Source of the DNA: Nissolia schottii
Taxonomy: Eukaryota; Streptophyta; Magnoliopsida; Fabales; Fabaceae
Assembly: GCA_003254905.1 (NCBI GenBank)
Contig: QANU01058179.1
Coordinates: forward strand, 695,074-759,073
Length of the DNA: 64,000 bases
Direction of reading: 5' to 3'
Position numbers and translations under genes: made by a program. This document shows positions 61,095 through 64,000 of the stretch, piece by piece. The notes below the pieces were generated by a model, which saw nothing but the letters and a program-made list of their open reading frames with translations, was not told where the DNA came from and ran no database searches. How positions within the stretch are numbered: the first letter of the stretch is position 1; each line of letters begins with the position of its first letter.

Positions 61095-64000
61095 CTGAGA
61101 AAATTAGGAAATAATCCAAGCGAATTTTAATCAAATAACCCAAGAGCTAAATATACAATGTTAAAGACCGATTCTCCTTAAATCTTAAGGAGCTGTTTGA
61201 ATACTCGAAAAATTAATTTAACAAAGTACAAAATGCAACAACTTTAAATAACTAATAAATCTAATTTTGTAAGTTAGTTTCAAACAAACAATGTTACATT
61301 ATAAACTAGTTTACCAACACAAGTTGGTCAAGTCGTAAGCAGACTCGTTTATTTTTTAAAAGATTTTGGATTCAAGACTAAAGGAGAAAAAAATCTATGT
61401 TAAAGGAATTATCACATTAACAATTCAAAATCGACGAATTAGATTAAATATTTTTTCAATTTCGTAATTATAAATAATTTAATTCTAAATTACAAAGAAA
61501 AATTAATAATATATAATTCGTATATATCATACCATGAAAGCTATTAAATATGATTTATTGTTCGTAAATCATTGCAATTTGGGATACATATTATAATTTC
61601 TTATAAAAGTCAATGGTGTAATAAATTCTAATTCTAAGATACATAACACCGTTAGCAGATTTAATTCCATTTTAACCATGATTTTTGTTCCATTTTTATT
61701 CCGTTTGATTTTAATTAACAACTCATCCATTTTCAATGGCACATTCATTGGTATTCCAATTGGATCATTTCTTTCTTTTACCAAATTCATACTTGAAAAC
61801 TTCGAAACTTAAAACTTTCATTTCCGTGAAGATGAAGATTGAAGACCGTGGTATTCCAACGAGATCATTTTGTCAAGATCTCATAATAATCCTGATTTCA
61901 TCATTCTTCTTTGCTACTGATCCGTTTCTGCTAACGCCTCCATGGATTCAACCGCTAGGTCCACCTCTGTCAATGCGCCTTTTTTAGGTTGCCAGACCGG
62001 TATTTAAGGCTTTGCTTTAACTAATTCGGGTCGACCCGAATCGCGCACCTAGCTATGGCGGGTGAGTTTCCTAGCGGGGATAACTGTGTACCTTGAACTC
62101 GGGATCTTGCTTAAGCGATACCAAACCGCTTACCCCTTGGACCAACCCCCCGTTGGTGTCAATGCGCCTTTGTTGATGGTTTACTCTGTGTTCTTGTTGC
62201 GCTAATGGCAAGTGTTCGACTTTCTCTCGCTGTCGATGGCCGTTGTGGCCTCCCTACATTGTGTTTTATTTGAATGAGTTTATTTGAAGTTGGTATTCAT
62301 TTTTTTTTAATGAATTTGATTTGTTTTAATGATGTGTGAGCATGAAACGTCAACGAATGCAATACAAGGATCAAAGTGATGCTCTAAGCAAAGAATGAAG
62401 AAGCTTCCATTAAATATGTACCATCACAGCGGATAAGTTAATTTCTTCTGCCAAATTTATAAAGATCCTAACAAATATTATTAACTTCCTGCCACAGTTT
62501 GAAATATCAATCACGTGAATGATATAATTTGATATTTTTTAGAAATGCACACGTTGATATTCACGAAATTTATGTAAACGAATTTGTCATGTAACCCGGG
62601 TAAATTATTTAAACATCACCATTTAATTTTCATCCTCTTTTAATTATTTTATTTTTTTCGTTTCATCGGTAAGAAATTTTCTTTTTGTCATCATTCTTTC
62701 ATTTGCCTTATCTATTTCTTTCACAATTTATATGTGAATCCCACATCTTTCTTTATTTTTTTTGTTTTTCTTTTCTTCTAGGTTCTTTTTCTTATTCATA
62801 TTTAAAATATAGTTTGTCTCTATTGTGCATATTGGTGCAGTGTCATTGAAGCAATTGTTTCGGAGCTCTTCAAGCAATCTTTTTTAGACCTTTTCTTTTC
62901 GTCATCATTCTTTCATTTGTCTAATCTCATTATGTATAATATACGAGAACAATATTCATATTTCTCTCATCTCTCCTTTGGGCATAGACGAGTCATGTGT
63001 GAAATTCAATCCCATATCATCCTTTCTTTTTTGTTCTTTTCTTATTAGTTATACTGTTTCTTATTCATATTTGAAATTCAGTTTATTTCCATTGTGTATT
63101 GAGGTATAAAGCAGCGACAAGAGCAGAAAGATTACACAATTTGCATAGAGTGAGAATAAGGAATATAAATGTTATTTTGTATATGTGTATATAAAAGGTC
63201 AAACATTTTAAGTATTATTATTGTTTATCAATTTATAGGTTATACAATTTTCTTTAATATTATTTATATAAATATGTGTCTATTTCATATCTTACATTTA
63301 CATCGAAAACACTTTCAATTAATATATATTCATTTCGAATATTTGTGTATCACACTGGTAATAAACTAATTTATAATATATAAAAGCTTAAGCACTGAAT
63401 AAGGCATTGACACATGGCATTTTAGCTATCCCATTATTTTGCCAAAGAAATATATTAGCCAAGTTGTCAATCCCAAATGTAGCTCCTCCTTTTTTCCATG
63501 CAATCATGTCTTAGGTGATTTTATGTATTCTACTTCCATTTTCATTTAGTGCCACCAACCGTTAGGTAGAACATTAAAGTGCACTTATTGTTTTACAGCT
63601 ATATAAACACTAACCATTTTCTCTTTAAAAACTACTTATCAACCTTCTAATCCTCATATTTGTATTATTTGTATTCTTTTACTTTGTGCTCCGATTAATT
63701 ATGTTGGAAAGAATAACAATTCCTTATTTCCTTTTAACTCTTATGTTAAGAGAGACATCAAAGAAACACAAGCTACAAGCAGCTTAAATATAAAAAGGAA
63801 GAGATAAGTATAAAAACATAAACACAAAGATATCAGTAGAGGAACAAAGTTGGGTTAAATATCATACATCGTGTGACTTTATTACGTCCCAAATCACCAT
63901 TAAGGACACAGTTATTTCACTTCAAAATATGTGTTTTACTTTTACTTTTATTTCACCGTTAAGGACACATAGTTATTTCACTTCAAATTATTTCGCTACG
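61095..64000. other. Presumed long PEPC intron up to the window edge
   Basis: The exon ending at 61094 starts in mid-codon (GA before TTG AAC, completing the Gly of ARAGLN), so an upstream exon must exist, yet none of the expected upstream PEPC strings (TAHPTQ, DELRRHKPTP) was found in this stretch. Besides the SINE, it holds a degenerate two-copy duplication, 62670-62850 and 62890-63110, sharing TCATCATTCTTTCATTTG and TTTCTTATTCATATTT. A second two-copy repeat at 63889-63992 shares AAGGACACA and GTTATTTCACTTCAAA. Confidence 0.5.
61983..62156 (-). mobile_element. tRNA-derived SINE, copy 2
   Basis: The reverse complement reads CCAACGGGGGGTTGGTCCAA, then GGTATCGCTTAAGCAAGATC, CGAGTTCAAGG, GTTATCCCCGCT, AACTCACCCGCCATAGC and GGCAACCTAAAAAA. 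This is collinear with copy 1 at 57548-57732. An exact 15-base target-site duplication, TGTCAATGCGCCTTT, flanks it at 61968-61982 and 62157-62171. It lies beyond the last visible PEPC exon, in what should be intron. Confidence 0.9.

Noticed and set aside
61315-61400. tRNA-like stretch with GTTGGTCAAGTCGTAAGCAG and GGATTCAAGACT
   Set aside because: The A and B boxes are only loosely matched and no tail, duplication or second copy was found, so I do not call a SINE.

Overview
The window is nuclear DNA from a flowering plant. Genes are split by many GT-AG introns, intergenic DNA is AT-rich and packed with nested transposons, and the families present are plant ones: a P4-ATPase of the ALA type, a lysine-rich arabinogalactan protein, PHO1 and a bacterial-type PEP carboxylase. 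It reads as a eudicot. A legume is my guess from the look of the small repeats, but nothing here settles the species.

Layout. 40-3616 (-): first four coding exons of a phospholipid flippase that runs off the left edge. 4.7-12.9 kb: repeat-rich, with an array of GTGCAC-centred units, a fossil Ty3-type element, and inverted-repeat DNA elements nested in one another. 13.2-14.0 kb (+): a broken two-exon tail of the chloroplast tRNA adenosine deaminase TADA. 14.8-16.1 kb (+): an intact AGP gene. 16.3-20.4 kb (-): an intact four-exon DNL zinc-ribbon protein, probably plastid-targeted. 21.6-25.3 kb: a LINE fragment followed by LTR-element fossils, one carrying a small inverted-repeat element. 25.4-26.1 kb (+): an intact single-exon plant gene of unknown function. 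27.1-29.4 kb (+): a LINE with a hAT-like element inserted in it. 32.1-37.8 kb (-): a complete 14-exon PHO1-family gene (780 aa). 40.3-47.7 kb: LTR fossils and diffuse repeats. 49.4-61.1 kb (-): the last 14 exons (828 aa) of bacterial-type PEP carboxylase, whose introns hold a TRIM-like LTR fossil, two neighbouring copies of a MITE (one interrupted by a tRNA-derived SINE) and another MITE. The gene continues beyond the right edge; its next upstream exon is not in the last 2.9 kb, where a second copy of the SINE lies.

The genes do not form a pathway or operon; they are ordinary neighbours. I found no gene cluster or system that looks undescribed. The most informative material is the transposon stratigraphy, where target-site duplications and reading frames give the order of insertions, and the conserved unknown gene at 25.4 kb. 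All exon junctions given were derived by hand from GT/AG boundaries and reading phase and close without internal stops in the intact genes.
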